Source of the DNA: JASMTM01 sp046483075
GTDB taxonomy: Bacteria; Thermotogota; Thermotogae; Petrotogales; Kosmotogaceae
Direction of reading: 5' to 3'
NCBI GenBank assembly: GCA_046483075.1
Contig: JAWODV010000021.1
Coordinates: forward strand, 1 to 22,081
Length of the DNA stretch: 22,081 nt
Of this stretch, positions 21,934 to 22,081 are shown in pieces (the stretch's first letter is position 1; each line of letters starts with the position of its first letter). The notes under the pieces are model-generated. The model ran no database searches and had not been told where the DNA came from. It saw nothing but the letters and a program-made list of their open reading frames with translations. The translations under genes were made by a program, and so were the position numbers.

Positions 21934-22081
21934 ATGGAAATAGCAGGAATACCTCACCAAAATCCTTTAGATTACACAGGGCCTAAACAAAATATTATTC
22001 CTATTAAAGTGATTTATAGAATTCCAACTACTACAGATGTGAAATATAGAATAGGGACATTTGCTCTTATTGGTAAAAATC
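21934..22081 (+). CDS. Partial structural-region gene, cut by window end
   Basis: A good TAGGAG site lies 8 bases before ATG, and the frame is open to the window end (49 codons seen). It starts MEIAGIPHQNPLDYTGPKQN and continues with alternating strands. The short gap after the fibre stop suggests it is part of the same unit. Function cannot be judged from this part. Confidence 0.55.
   Translation, partial: MEIAGIPHQNPLDYTGPKQNIIPIKVIYRIPTTTDVKYRIGTFALIGKN

Overview
This window is part of the virion-gene region of a tailed double-stranded DNA bacteriophage, most likely podovirus-like and temperate. It is AT-rich, tightly packed and has strong Shine-Dalgarno sites. The head genes run in the usual order: a P22-type portal, small proteins, a scaffold-like protein, then an N4-gp56-type major capsid protein. 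They are followed by adaptor, nozzle, fibre and ejection-type proteins. The host is not named by the sequence, but one clue is strong. The integrase at 14979-15959 closely resembles, from memory, the pGP8-D integrase of Chlamydia plasmids, including long shared motifs in both halves. A small membrane protein beside it also looks like proteins of environmental chlamydiae. A phage of a Chlamydiota host, or one exchanging genes with such hosts, is therefore my leading inference.

Region by region. Positions 72-5647 hold the portal, a 51-residue protein, a 123-residue protein, the scaffold candidate and the capsid gene. The capsid gene is split by a 1110-nt group I intron (3857-4966) that carries a LAGLIDADG homing endonuclease with two C-terminal zinc-finger-like motifs. 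Positions 5739-6341 hold a possible decoration protein, closed by a strong terminator. Positions 6421-10398 hold a small conserved-looking protein, an adaptor-like protein, a fibre-tip-like protein and the large nozzle/hub protein. Positions 10399-10740 hold a structured, more GC-rich insert that looks like an internally deleted IS200/IS605-type element wedged between two genes. Positions 10745-14662 hold another fibre-like protein, a GNAT acetyltransferase whose 3' end overlaps the next gene in another frame, and three likely ejection (internal virion) proteins.

Positions 14659-17313 form a minus-strand island facing against the structural genes. In transcription order it holds a ribbon-helix-helix regulator with a recognisable promoter/operator, a 79-residue protein, a pentapeptide-repeat protein, an acidic protein, the integrase and small membrane proteins. 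A 28-bp site of 11-6-11 architecture lies just upstream of the integrase and is a candidate recombination site or operator. Positions 17464-22081 return to the plus strand with a long repetitive tail fibre, a terminator, a small accessory protein, a second fibre ending in a C1q-like domain, and the start of one more gene cut by the window edge.

The genes fit together as a capsid-and-tail programme in which the virion genes are expressed as several polycistronic units. Three units begin with the same leader, CACACACGAGG. The minus-strand island looks like the integration and accessory module. All family assignments come from reading the sequence and from memory of protein families; no search was run.
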